Of a DNA stretch of 55,212 nt, positions 1-7,993 are shown one piece after another. The first letter of the stretch is position 1. Every line of letters starts with the position of its first letter. Where the stretch lies: assembly GCA_022769545.1 (NCBI GenBank), contig JALEJS010000039.1:1-55212 (forward strand), in the 5' to 3' direction. The stretch is from Blautia sp. GTDB lineage: Bacteria; Bacillota; Clostridia; Lachnospirales; Lachnospiraceae. Position numbers and translations under genes: made by a program. A model generated the notes under the pieces. That model saw nothing but the letters and a program-made list of their open reading frames with translations. It was not told the DNA's origin and ran no database searches.

Positions 1-340
1 TTCATGAGTTCATACCGTCGGCGAAAGCTGTCCAGCGTTTCTTGGAGCGATGTCAAGGGTGTCGTACGGCTTGTGTAGTCTTACGATGTAACTGAATAAT
101 TTTTTGAAATTCGTGTCCAAAATATGTTGACTAGTGCAAGTCAACCAAATAAGCGTAAAACCTTGACCGGAAAAGAGATAAACTAATTCAAGGTCAAAAG
201 AAAGACTGATAAACAGTGGATTTTATAATTTAGCCACAGCCCATCAGTCTGTGCATGTCGACTATTGCAAGCGCCGTGTATCGAATGGTACGCACGGCGG
301 TGTGAGAGGACATCGGCTAATCATCGCCGCCTACTCTATT
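1..340 (+). mobile_element. 3' part of an ORF-less group II intron (domains II/III to VI)
   Basis: The 3' end has the form of group II intron domains V and VI. Domain V is a 7-bp stem (272-278 with 293-299), a two-base bulge and a small apical stem-loop. Domain VI follows with a bulged A at 333, seven bases before the predicted 3' splice site at 340. Upstream are three perfect stems: 126-132/139-145, 161-166/188-193 and 203-210/243-250; the last contains an inner GTGG/CCAC helix. The last sits where domain IV should be and has a loop of about 30 bases, so no reverse transcriptase (LtrA) ORF is present there. The 5' half of the intron lies outside the window. Splicing would need a maturase supplied in trans. 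Domain assignment is by eye; V and VI are the firmest. Confidence 0.7.
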
Positions 341-365
341 TTCCATAGGATATCCAGCATGTTTG

Positions 366-374
366 TGTTATACT
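366..374 (+). promoter_or_regulatory. Possible extended -10 promoter for the aldo/keto reductase
   Basis: A TGN-TATACT extended -10 (TG at 366-367, TATACT at 369-374) lies about 125 bases before the start codon. There is no clear -35. It is just outside the intron 3' end. Confidence 0.35.
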
Positions 375-499
375 GGAATAAATAAACGAATCGAGGGGAT
401 TTTTGGGAAAATGGATGGAAAGGCTGGAAGACAGTATGTATATTCTGTACTTCGGGAGTGGTATGACAGATAAAAATAAAGAAGAAAAAGGAGAATATA

Positions 500-1630
500 A
501 TGATGATGAATCAGAAAAAGCTGGGATTTGGATTAATGCGTTTGCCGCTTTTGGACCCGCAGAATGCCGGAAGCATTGACATCGAGCAGACAAAGAAAAT
601 GGTGGATACGTTTCTGGAAAGAGGTTTTACTTATTTTGATACGGCGTGGATGTATTGTGCCTTTCAGAGTGAGAATGCCGTAAAGGAGGTTCTGGTAAGC
701 CGTCATCCAAGAGACAGCTATACGTTGGCGACAAAGCTTCATGCAGGATTTATTAAGACAAAAGAAGACAGGGACCGCATTTTCCGGGAGCAGATGAAAA
801 AAACAGGTGTGGAATATTTTGATTATTATCTGCTTCATGATGTGAGAAAAGAGCATTATAAGATTTATACGGAGCTGGATTGCTTTTCCTGGCTGGCAGA
901 GAAAAAGCAACAGGGTCTTGTAAAGCATATAGGATTTTCCTTCCACGACAATGCGGAGTTCCTGGACCAGGTACTGACGGAGCATCCGGAACTGGAATTC
1001 GTACAGCTTCAGCTCAATTATCTGGACTGGGAAAGCGCAGAGGTTCAGTCACGGAAATGCTATGAGGTGGCAGTGAAGCACCAGAAGCCGGTGATTGTAA
1101 TGGAACCGGTGAAGGGCGGTACGCTGGTAAACGTGCCAGAGACAACAAGAAAAGCATTTCTGGAGTACCATCCGGATATGTCGGTTCCATCCTGGGCCAT
1201 CCGTTTTGCGGCAAGTCTGCCTAACGTGATGATGGTATTAAGCGGGATGAGTAATATGGATCAGATTCTGGATAACACCGGATATATGGCGGAGCCTGTT
1301 CTGCTGAATGATGAAGAGCTGGAAATTATCAAACAGGCTGTAGAGGAAATTCATAAAAGCATCACGATCCCCTGTACGGGATGCTCCTACTGCACAGATG
1401 GGTGTCCGCAGAAGATTGCGATTCCGAAATACTTTGCTCTTTATAATGCGGCAAAAATAGAAACCGATGAAAAAGAGTGGAAGGCGCAGGCAGAAAACTA
1501 CAGAAGTCTCTGGGAGACCTTCGGAAAGGCAAAGGACTGTATCGGTTGTGGCCAGTGCGAAGAGGTCTGTCCGCAGAGTCTGCCGATCATTTCTCATTTG
1601 AAAGCGGTTGCCAAATATTTTGAAGATTGA
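500..1630 (+). CDS. Aldo/keto reductase with C-terminal 4Fe-4S ferredoxin domain
   Basis: A 376-residue cytosolic oxidoreductase. The N-terminal two thirds is an aldo/keto reductase barrel with the expected catalytic residues in FDTAWMY (D47, Y52), ATKLH (K79) and a LLHDV strand. The C-terminus adds two cysteine clusters, [12 protein letters not shown] and [12 protein letters not shown], which would bind two [4Fe-4S] centres. This architecture is common in anaerobic Firmicutes; the substrate is unknown, and the clusters suggest electrons come from ferredoxin or a flavoprotein rather than only NADPH. Three ATG codons run from 500; the site AAGGAG (488-493) best supports the first or second. 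It stands alone behind a possible extended -10 promoter. Confidence 0.9.
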   Translation: MMMNQKKLGFGLMRLPLLDPQNAGSIDIEQTKKMVDTFLERGFTYFDTAWMYCAFQSENAVKEVLVSRHPRDSYTLATKLHAGFIKTKEDRDRIFREQMKKTGVEYFDYYLLHDVRKEHYKIYTELDCFSWLAEKKQQGLVKHIGFSFHDNAEFLDQVLTEHPELEFVQLQLNYLDWESAEVQSRKCYEVAVKHQKPVIVMEPVKGGTLVNVPETTRKAFLEYHPDMSVPSWAIRFAASLPNVMMVLSGMSNMDQILDNTGYMAEPVLLNDEELEIIKQAVEEIHKSITIPCTGCSYCTDGCPQKIAIPKYFALYNAAKIETDEKEWKAQAENYRSLWETFGKAKDCIGCGQCEEVCPQSLPIISHLKAVAKYFED

Positions 1631-1650
1631 TGGAACAAATCATCAGTAGT

Positions 1651-1905
1651 ACTGTTGGCGAAAACGGACTATCCTGCCATGATGTGATTTCCCTGGACGG
1701 AAAAGTTCATGATCCCAACAGGATCAATTTTCCGGAACGGAATCTTCACGAATGAAAGAGAGCAGCTGGTGAAGTGGATTTGAGGGGATATTTCCAGTGG
1801 TCTTTGATGAATGATTTTGAATGGTCCAATGGATATGCAGAGCGTTTTGACCTCGCTTATGTGGAATATTGCAGGCGGACAGCATCCGTGGACGGTTATG
1901 GATGA
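1651..1905 (+). pseudogene. Remnant of a GH1 6-phospho-beta-glucosidase/beta-glucosidase C-terminus
   Basis: One frame reads through the C-terminal hallmarks of glycoside hydrolase family 1: GENGLSCHD (the TENG nucleophile region), [12 protein letters not shown], then KRAAGEVDLRGYFQWSL, NDFEWSNGYAERFDLAYVEY. The frame holds a TGA at about 1756-1758 where family members have a sense codon, has no start, lacks the first three quarters of the barrel and ends early at 1903-1905. The sequence is therefore a decayed gene tail, left after a deletion that removed most of the gene. The rest of 1631-2026 shows no other gene. Confidence 0.75.
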
Positions 1906-2026
1906 TCAGGAATGACTGATTCAACAGAATACAGAAAAAATTTGATACTCGTACGGTTAGAAGATTATTTGTAAGTTCTCAAGTGGGCTTACGAACTGAA
2001 AGATTGAAAATTGCGGAGGAAAGAAA

Positions 2027-2665
2027 ATGAAATTTGATGTAAAAAAATTAGAGTGGACAAGGGAACCGTCTGATTTTTCCATTACCGACAATAGAATAGA
2101 AATCATTACAAATCCCCATACGGATCTGTGGCAAAGAACGTATTATCATTTTAGAAACGACAATGCACCTGTTTTACAGATGAAAACGGATCAGAAGTTT
2201 TTCTCGTTTGTAGTGAAAACAGAGTTTGAAAGCAAGCACAGATTTGACCAATGTGGTATTGTAATGTATCTTGACAGCGAGAATTGGCTGAAAGGCTCAA
2301 TTGAATATGAAAACGAAAAGTTTCAGCATTTAGGAAGTGTTGTTACAAATAATGGATACTCTGATTGGGCAACCACTGAAATTGATGCTTCGATAAAGTC
2401 GATGTGGTATCGATTTAGCCGAAGAGAAGATGATTATTGTATAGAATGCTCTGATGACGGAGAGGTCTATAGACAGATGCGGATCTGTCATATGACAAAT
2501 GGCAGCGGTACGATCCAATTTGGAATTTACGCCTGCAGTCCGGAAGATTCGTCATTCAAGGCTGTCTTTACAAATATGGAGATGAGCGAGTGCAAATGGC
2601 TGGCGCACAACGGGCAAAAACCGGATAAAGAGATAGCTTCCGATGCTGGCGGCATTGACGATTAA
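2027..2665 (+). CDS. DUF1349 domain protein
   Basis: A 212-residue soluble protein without a signal peptide. Sequence such as DLWQRTYYHF, FSFVVKTEFESKHRFDQCGIVMYLDSENWLKGSIEYEN, and WYRFSRREDDYCIECSDDG matches the DUF1349 family, which has a concanavalin/laminin-G-like beta-sandwich. Family members are annotated only loosely and no enzymatic activity is established, so function is left open; carbohydrate binding is possible from the fold. It is preceded by a good site (GGAGGAAAG just before the ATG) and is probably monocistronic or co-transcribed with the macro-domain gene 87 bases downstream. Confidence 0.75.
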   Translation: MKFDVKKLEWTREPSDFSITDNRIEIITNPHTDLWQRTYYHFRNDNAPVLQMKTDQKFFSFVVKTEFESKHRFDQCGIVMYLDSENWLKGSIEYENEKFQHLGSVVTNNGYSDWATTEIDASIKSMWYRFSRREDDYCIECSDDGEVYRQMRICHMTNGSGTIQFGIYACSPEDSSFKAVFTNMEMSECKWLAHNGQKPDKEIASDAGGIDD

Positions 2666-2752
2666 GCTTATTCCGAAGGAAATTCGTGGCAGAAATCGAA
2701 AACGGTCGGAAGGTATGCGGAAGGATGGGAAACCGGGAGGAGACAGAATATT

Positions 2753-3754
2753 ATGCCATTAAAAATCGTTAGAAATGATATTACCAGAATGAAGGTAGAT
2801 GCCATTGTCAACACAGCGAATGAGAGACCGCTGTATGCTTCCGGAATTGATGCTGCAGTTTATCATGTAGCCGGTGAGGAGCAGCTGCTGGAAGCAAGGA
2901 AAAAAATCGGATATATGAAAGAAGGCGATGCGGCAATTACGCCGGGCTTTCGGCTGGATGCAAAGTATATTATTCATGCAGTCAGTCCGCGTTATATTGA
3001 CGGAAACTCGAAGGAAGAGGAAAAGCTTCGTTCCTGCTACAGAAAAAGTCTGAAGCTGGCACTGGAATACCAGTGCAAAAGTCTGGCGTTTCCGTTAATT
3101 GCAACAGGGAATTTCGGCTATCCGAAGGAAGAGGGAATGCGCATCGCCGTAGATGAAATTAATGCCTTTTTGCTGAAAAGTGAAATGCTCGTTTATCTGG
3201 TGGTATTTGATGAGAAGGCAACGCGGCTGGGTCGGAATCTGCATCCGGAGCTGGAAGCATATATCGATCAGAATTATGTCAGAAGCAGGCAGAAAGAGGA
3301 ATATGGAGATGCCTGTCTTAGTCCCAGATGGATCAGACCCTGTGCACCGAGTGAAGATTACAGTGCATTCCTGGAAGAAAATGAAAAAGCACTTCAGGAG
3401 AGAATGGAGCATCTGTCAGATACCTTTCAGGAATACTTTATGTATCTGATTCAATCCAGACATATGAGTAATTCGGAGGTGTATAAAAGAGCGATTGTGA
3501 CAAAACAGCTGTTTTCAAAGATTAAGCTGAACCGCAGCTATCATCCGGATAAGGCGACCGCCATGCGGCTGTGTGTCGGGGCAAAGCTGAGCCTGGATGA
3601 GACGAAAGATCTGCTTGCCAGGGCGGGCTATGCCCTTTCGCCCTGTGATAAAAGAGATATCATTTTTTCATTTTTTATCGAGCATAAGGTATACGATATG
3701 ATTGAGATTGATATTGCGCTGGAAGAACACGGACTTCCCTGCTTTATTGAATGA
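2753..3754 (+). CDS. Macro-domain protein with C-terminal helical extension
   Basis: 333 residues. Residues 1-170 form a macro domain: VDAIVNTANERP (the Asn-rich ADP-ribose loop), GDAAITPGFRLDAKYIIHAVSP, and a second loop IATGNFGYPKEEG. Macro domains of this type bind or hydrolyse ADP-ribose derivatives such as O-acetyl-ADP-ribose or ADP-ribosylated side chains. Residues 210-333 form a separate, helix-rich, charged domain (from about QERMEHLSDTFQEYF) with a region near 255-300 that looks weakly like a helix-turn-helix; its role is unknown. A clean terminator follows at once. The next gene is a von Willebrand A protein, a pairing that suggests a shared stress or ADP-ribose function (inference). 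Confidence 0.85.
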   Translation: MPLKIVRNDITRMKVDAIVNTANERPLYASGIDAAVYHVAGEEQLLEARKKIGYMKEGDAAITPGFRLDAKYIIHAVSPRYIDGNSKEEEKLRSCYRKSLKLALEYQCKSLAFPLIATGNFGYPKEEGMRIAVDEINAFLLKSEMLVYLVVFDEKATRLGRNLHPELEAYIDQNYVRSRQKEEYGDACLSPRWIRPCAPSEDYSAFLEENEKALQERMEHLSDTFQEYFMYLIQSRHMSNSEVYKRAIVTKQLFSKIKLNRSYHPDKATAMRLCVGAKLSLDETKDLLARAGYALSPCDKRDIIFSFFIEHKVYDMIEIDIALEEHGLPCFIE

Positions 3755-3759
3755 TCGGA

Positions 3760-3786
3760 AAGGTCGCCTGTGATGCGACCTTTTTT
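3760..3786 (+). terminator. Rho-independent terminator after macro-domain gene
   Basis: GGTCGC (3762-3767) pairs with GCGACC (3775-3780), loop of seven, followed by six T. It starts five bases after the stop codon. Confidence 0.9.
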
Positions 3787-3848
3787 CAAGGCTCTCATGA
3801 TATGATAACTTCAGCAAACAAAAAAAGCATGAGACAGGAGGAAAAATC

Positions 3849-4541
3849 ATGAGAGAGCATTTTACAGAACTGGTATTTATTCTGGACAGAAGCGGATCTA
3901 TGAGAGGATTGGAGGCAGACACGATAGGTGGTTATAATTCTCTGATTCAAAAACAGAAAGAGGAAGCGGGAGAAGCGGTTGTCTCGACGGTATTATTTGA
4001 TGACCGTCAGGAGGTGCTGTATGACCGCGTACCTCTGGCAGATATGAAGCCAATGACAGAAAAAGAATATTACGTCAGAGGATGTACGGCTCTTCTGGAT
4101 GCGATCGGCGGAGCAATCCACCATATCGGAAATGTGCATAAATATGCGAGAGAAGAGGACCGGCCGGAAAAGACATTATTTGTCATTACCACCGATGGTA
4201 TGGAGAATTCCAGCTGCCGGTACAGCTGCGAAAGAGTGAAACAGATGATACAGAGGCAAAAAGAGAAATACGGATGGGAATTCCTGTTTCTCGGTGCGAA
4301 TATGGATGCCGTCGAAGTAGCCGGCAGATTTGGAATCAGCGCAAACCGGGCAGTGAGTTATGAATGTGACAGACAGGGCACACAGCTGAATTATGAAGTG
4401 CTGAGCAAAGCGGTTTCAAGGGTTCGGGCATGCGATGCCATGTCTGCGGCAGTCGCTTTTGAGAAGATGGATCTGGAGGAAGCGTGGTCTGAGGAAATTC
4501 GCAAAGATTATGAAAAACGCCACAGAAGAAGTGACAGATAA
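3849..4541 (+). CDS. von Willebrand factor A domain protein
   Basis: A 230-residue cytosolic vWA protein. The metal-ion adhesion motif is intact: LDRSGSM near residue 13, a threonine in the VRGCTALLDAIG stretch, and a TTDGMENSS motif that supplies the last acidic ligand. There is no signal peptide or membrane segment. The family resembles TerY-like or stand-alone cytosolic vWA proteins, which serve as Mg-dependent protein-binding modules. It has its own site (GACAGGAGGAAAAATC before the ATG) and follows the terminator of the macro-domain gene, so it is transcribed separately although likely related in job. Partner is unknown. Confidence 0.85.
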   Translation: MREHFTELVFILDRSGSMRGLEADTIGGYNSLIQKQKEEAGEAVVSTVLFDDRQEVLYDRVPLADMKPMTEKEYYVRGCTALLDAIGGAIHHIGNVHKYAREEDRPEKTLFVITTDGMENSSCRYSCERVKQMIQRQKEKYGWEFLFLGANMDAVEVAGRFGISANRAVSYECDRQGTQLNYEVLSKAVSRVRACDAMSAAVAFEKMDLEEAWSEEIRKDYEKRHRRSDR

Positions 4542-4551
4542 GACGGTCAGG

Positions 4552-4583
4552 AGGATCAAGCAGAAATGCCTGGTCCTTTTTAT
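4552..4583 (+). terminator. Terminator after vWA gene
   Basis: AGGATCA (4552-4558) pairs with TGGTCCT (4571-4577) with G-U wobble; inner GCA/TGC stem with a GAAA loop and a single A/C mismatch; T-rich tail. Confidence 0.8.
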
Positions 4584-4721
4584 TTCTTAGCCTTGACTTT
4601 CTATTTGCAGGCCATTTGTTCCGACGGAAAAAATTTACTGTGGTGAGGATATCGTTTTGCTGGTATAATGAGATTGCCGTCTGGTGAAAAAAACAGAGAG
4701 ATAAAAAAGAGAGGATATGAA

Positions 4722-6098
4722 ATGTTAAAACAGTACTATCCTTATGCGTATGCAGACAGTGTATTTGCGATTGACTATCAGAAGATTTACGATAAAGGAT
4801 ATCGGGGAATTCTTTTTGACATCGATAATACACTGGTACATCACGGGGACGATTCCACTCCGGAAATCGATGCTCTGTTTCAGAGCATTCAGAAAACGGG
4901 ACTGCGAACGCTGCTGTTAACGAATAATGATGAAGAAAGAGTAAAACGCTTTATAAAAAACATAGATACACTCTACATATGTGATGCAGACAAACCGGAT
5001 CCCAAAGGATACATAAAAGCGACGGAAATATTGGGGGTAAAAAAAGAAGAGGTGTTAATGATTGGTGACCAGATTTTTACAGATATTCTGGGTGCCAATA
5101 AAAGCGGAATTGCCAGTATTCTCGTGAAATTTATTAAATTGGACAGTGAAATGCGAATCGGGAAACGCAGATATCTGGAATATCTGATATTGGAATTCTG
5201 GAAGCATAACAGAAAGTATTACAAAAGACTTGGGAATATCTGCAGGGAAGGGACCAGTCATGGGCGAATGAAAAAGAAGGAGAGAAGGCTTTTTTGTGAA
5301 ATTTCCCCTTTTACCTATTTCATTTCCAGAGAAAAAGAAAAATGGAAACGCCATATAAAGGATTTTCTGAGCAGAGAAACGTTTGCCAATACCAGACAAA
5401 AAGAAAAGCTGGAAAATATTGTATCCAGCTACAGTTGTGAACTTATAAAAAAGGGAGACGGTATTGATCCGGTACTTCAGCATAATAAAGCCCGAAATAT
5501 CAGACTTGCTTCGGCAAGGATTAATGGGATCATCATTCGCCCGGGAGAAGTTTTTTCGTTTTGGAAAACCGTCGGAAAGACGACAAAAAGAAAAGGTTAT
5601 CGCGATGGACGTATCATTTCGGGAGACAAGCTCATGCCTGGACTGGGAGGCGGCCTGTGCAATCTCGGGAATACGATTCATCTTCTGGTCCTTCACAGTC
5701 CGCTTACGGTTATTGAATCTCATGAGCATTCCGATGCCCTTGCGCCGGAGCATGGCGAAAGAGTTCCATTCAGTTCGGGTACATCCGTCAGCTACAATTA
5801 TATCGATTTTCGATTTAAAAATAATACGGATCAGGATGTTCAGATTTTTGTGTGGTGTAAAAACGGAAAACTGTATGGAGAATTGAGAAGCAGAAAAGAA
5901 TTTCCACAGAGATATGAAATTGTGGAAGAAAATCACCATTTTCATAAAGAAGGCGATAAATTCTTCAGGATTTCAAAGATTTACAGAAATATTATTGAGA
6001 AAACCAGCGGTGAGGTGATAGAAAAGCAGCTGATCCGTGACAATCATTCCGAAGTGATGTATGATTATAATCTGATTCCGGCGGATCTGATCAGGTAA
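4722..6098 (+). CDS. YqeG-type HAD phosphatase fused to a VanW domain
   Basis: 458 residues from the ATG at 4722, which has GAGAGG about eight bases upstream; an upstream in-frame ATG at 4668 lacks a site. Residues 1-160 are a HAD class IIIA phosphatase of the YqeG family: FDIDNTLVHHG (nucleophile Asp pair), LLTNND, and KPDPKGY then MIGDQIFTDILGANKSG. A basic linker leads to a VanW domain: NKARNIRLASARINGIIIRPGEVFSFW, KGYRDGRIISG, GLGGGLCNLGNTIHLLVLHSPLTVIESHEHS. VanW is known from some glycopeptide resistance operons but its role is not established. No signal peptide was seen. YqeG and VanW are normally separate proteins; no frameshift is needed to join them here. Confidence 0.85.
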   Translation: MLKQYYPYAYADSVFAIDYQKIYDKGYRGILFDIDNTLVHHGDDSTPEIDALFQSIQKTGLRTLLLTNNDEERVKRFIKNIDTLYICDADKPDPKGYIKATEILGVKKEEVLMIGDQIFTDILGANKSGIASILVKFIKLDSEMRIGKRRYLEYLILEFWKHNRKYYKRLGNICREGTSHGRMKKKERRLFCEISPFTYFISREKEKWKRHIKDFLSRETFANTRQKEKLENIVSSYSCELIKKGDGIDPVLQHNKARNIRLASARINGIIIRPGEVFSFWKTVGKTTKRKGYRDGRIISGDKLMPGLGGGLCNLGNTIHLLVLHSPLTVIESHEHSDALAPEHGERVPFSSGTSVSYNYIDFRFKNNTDQDVQIFVWCKNGKLYGELRSRKEFPQRYEIVEENHHFHKEGDKFFRISKIYRNIIEKTSGEVIEKQLIRDNHSEVMYDYNLIPADLIR

Positions 6099-6106
6099 AT
6101 CATCAA

Positions 6107-6901
6107 ATGGGTCAGTCTTGTGAGAAAAGCGGAACAGGAGGGATTTCAACGGCTTACAGAACACGCAGGAAGAGAAAAAAATCATTAAAAGGCGGAGTGC
6201 TCATTTTTTTGCTGCTTCTGATTGTGGAACTGGCGGCAGGAAGGAATGGGCTTTTTTATGAAAACAGCCAGAAAAAAGCGGGTACTTCCAACAGCATCGT
6301 GGAAAAAAATCCGGACAGGATTCCGGAATTCTTCGGAGAGGATTATGTGGTGCTGAATGACAATATTCCGGAATTCAATGAGGAGGATTTCCGATGTATC
6401 ACGGGAGAGTCGTTTGGCAGGCTGGACCGACTGGGACGGTGCGGGACTGCGGCTGCCATGCTGGATCGCACAATGATGCCGGAAGAAGAACGCGGTTCCA
6501 TCGGACATATGAAACCATCGGGCTGGGTTCAGGCGAAGTACGAAGGATATGTAGATTCAAATCCGCCGTATTTGTATAACCGATGTCATCTGATCGCATA
6601 TGCACTGACCGGTCAGAATGCAAATGAATTGAATCTGATCACAGGAACCCGATATTTTAATGTTTCATCCATGCTTCCCTTTGAGAGGAAGGTGATAGAT
6701 TATCTGAATGAGTCAGAGAATCATGTGCTTTATCGTGTGACACCTTATTTCAGAGGAGAGGAGCTGGTGGCACGCGGTGTGGAGATGGAAGCATATTCTG
6801 TGGAAGACAGTGGAGAAGGAATCTGTTTTCATGTATTTGTATATAATTACCAGCCGGGAATCGAAATTGATTATTCGACAGGGGAAAGCCATGTGAAATA
6901 G
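6107..6901 (+). CDS. Membrane-anchored DNA/RNA non-specific endonuclease (EndA/NucA-like)
   Basis: 264 residues. A basic N-terminus is followed by one hydrophobic segment (about residues 29-43, GVLIFLLLLIVELAAG), which would anchor the enzyme outside the membrane. The catalytic part has YNRCHLIAYALTGQNANELNLITGTRYFN, the beta-beta-alpha-metal nuclease core with the general-base His in the RCH position and the metal-binding Asn of the following helix. Family members degrade nucleic acids for DNA uptake or nutrition. It starts eight bases after the HAD-VanW stop, with only a weak site, so translation may depend on the upstream gene. The same strand continues with two small genes, which suggests one operon. 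Confidence 0.85.
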   Translation: MGQSCEKSGTGGISTAYRTRRKRKKSLKGGVLIFLLLLIVELAAGRNGLFYENSQKKAGTSNSIVEKNPDRIPEFFGEDYVVLNDNIPEFNEEDFRCITGESFGRLDRLGRCGTAAAMLDRTMMPEEERGSIGHMKPSGWVQAKYEGYVDSNPPYLYNRCHLIAYALTGQNANELNLITGTRYFNVSSMLPFERKVIDYLNESENHVLYRVTPYFRGEELVARGVEMEAYSVEDSGEGICFHVFVYNYQPGIEIDYSTGESHVK

Positions 6902-6918
6902 AGGAGGAAAAATAAAAT

Positions 6919-7134
6919 ATGGAAAAGATAACAAAATTTGAATCGCTGGAAGAAAAAAGAGATCGACTGGAGCAGATTTCGTGTGATCTGGAACAGCTGA
7001 AAGATGAACTGGCAGAGCTGATCGCTGAGTACGAATTCGATGAGTCCAAAGAAGAGGAGACAGATGTCCTGACAGAAGCCCTGGATGCATTGGAAGACGC
7101 ATACGATACCATTCAGGAAGTGATTCTTGGATGA
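6919..7134 (+). CDS. Small acidic coiled-coil protein
   Basis: 71 residues, very rich in Glu, Asp and Leu with heptad-like spacing (EEKRDRLEQISCDLEQLKDELAE); likely one or two helices forming a coiled coil. No known family recognised. A strong site (GAGGAGG at 6902-6908) precedes the ATG. Its last four bases overlap the start of the DUF4317-like gene, so the two are probably translationally coupled. Confidence 0.65.
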   Translation: MEKITKFESLEEKRDRLEQISCDLEQLKDELAELIAEYEFDESKEEETDVLTEALDALEDAYDTIQEVILG

Positions 7135-7724
7135 TTAACCGTGAGGATATGCTGGAACTGACCCGAAGGATGACATCTGCCAGGTCATCGGTGTCCCGGG
7201 TTGCCGGGGCGTATTTTGATGAAGACGGTTATGTGGATGGGACGTTTAACATCCATTTTCTGAAATTGTCTCCATCGGAACGGACCGGAAATCTGAACAA
7301 TGCAAAGTCGATATTACTTTCGAAAACAAACGAAGAGCTGAAAGAATATAAAATTCCGAAAGAGTCCAGAAAACCGGGTAGTGTCTGGCAGCTGCTGGAT
7401 GGCATAAAAGAATCTGCATTGAAAAATGATGCATTTCTGGATATTTTTTACGAGATCGTCAGCGAGAAGCTGCATCCGGGACACCCTGCGGCCTGCTTTT
7501 TGTATTTCGGACAGTACGATGTTCCGGCAAAAGGAAGTGACAGGGAATGGATGGAGGGATCCGAGGAGGTCTATACCTATTTGCTGTGCACCGTAAGTCC
7601 TCTGGAGGGAGAGTACGAACCGGGGAAGCCAAAGTACGGCTTTCTCTATCCGGCGTTTCGGGAGAGAACCGGAAATGAAGAGTACATCAATATTTTTGAG
7701 GCGCGGCATGGGAAAATGCGATGA
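7131..7724 (+). CDS. DUF4317-like protein, short form
   Basis: 197 residues. The opening REDMLELTRRMTSARSSVSRVAGAYFDEDG and the later YGFLYPAFRERTG resemble DUF4317, a family found mainly in Clostridia, whose usual members are nearly twice as long. This copy matches the first half only. No signal peptide or membrane segment is seen and no catalytic motif is evident. The ATG overlaps the end of the small coiled-coil gene by four bases. Function is unknown. Confidence 0.6.
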   Translation: MINREDMLELTRRMTSARSSVSRVAGAYFDEDGYVDGTFNIHFLKLSPSERTGNLNNAKSILLSKTNEELKEYKIPKESRKPGSVWQLLDGIKESALKNDAFLDIFYEIVSEKLHPGHPAACFLYFGQYDVPAKGSDREWMEGSEEVYTYLLCTVSPLEGEYEPGKPKYGFLYPAFRERTGNEEYINIFEARHGKMR

Positions 7725-7993
7725 CTGTGATATTTATGGAGCGCCTGCGCTGTGCGGTGAGGTAAAATGAGAAGAAAGAAGGGATCATCTATAAATCTGA
7801 CACATATTGATGCAGAAAACACCTATCGATTTGAAAGGAGACCCTGTATACTGTTTTCATACTCAGATAAGAGAAAAACAGGTCCGTGCAACTGCAGATT
7901 GACAGATTGAAAGGCTGGGTTGGTTGCCTGCAACTGCATGAACTGCTACGATAAACCTGCCGGTCAGGCAAAATTATTTCAGGGAGGGAAATT
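7725..7993 (+). other. Intergenic region with a 10-bp direct repeat
   Basis: No gene is seen in these 269 bases. TGCAACTGCA occurs twice, at 7887-7896 and 7929-7938, 42 bases apart (four helical turns), just upstream of the XRE regulator, which may be a binding site for that regulator. No convincing sigma-A promoter was picked out. Confidence 0.4.
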
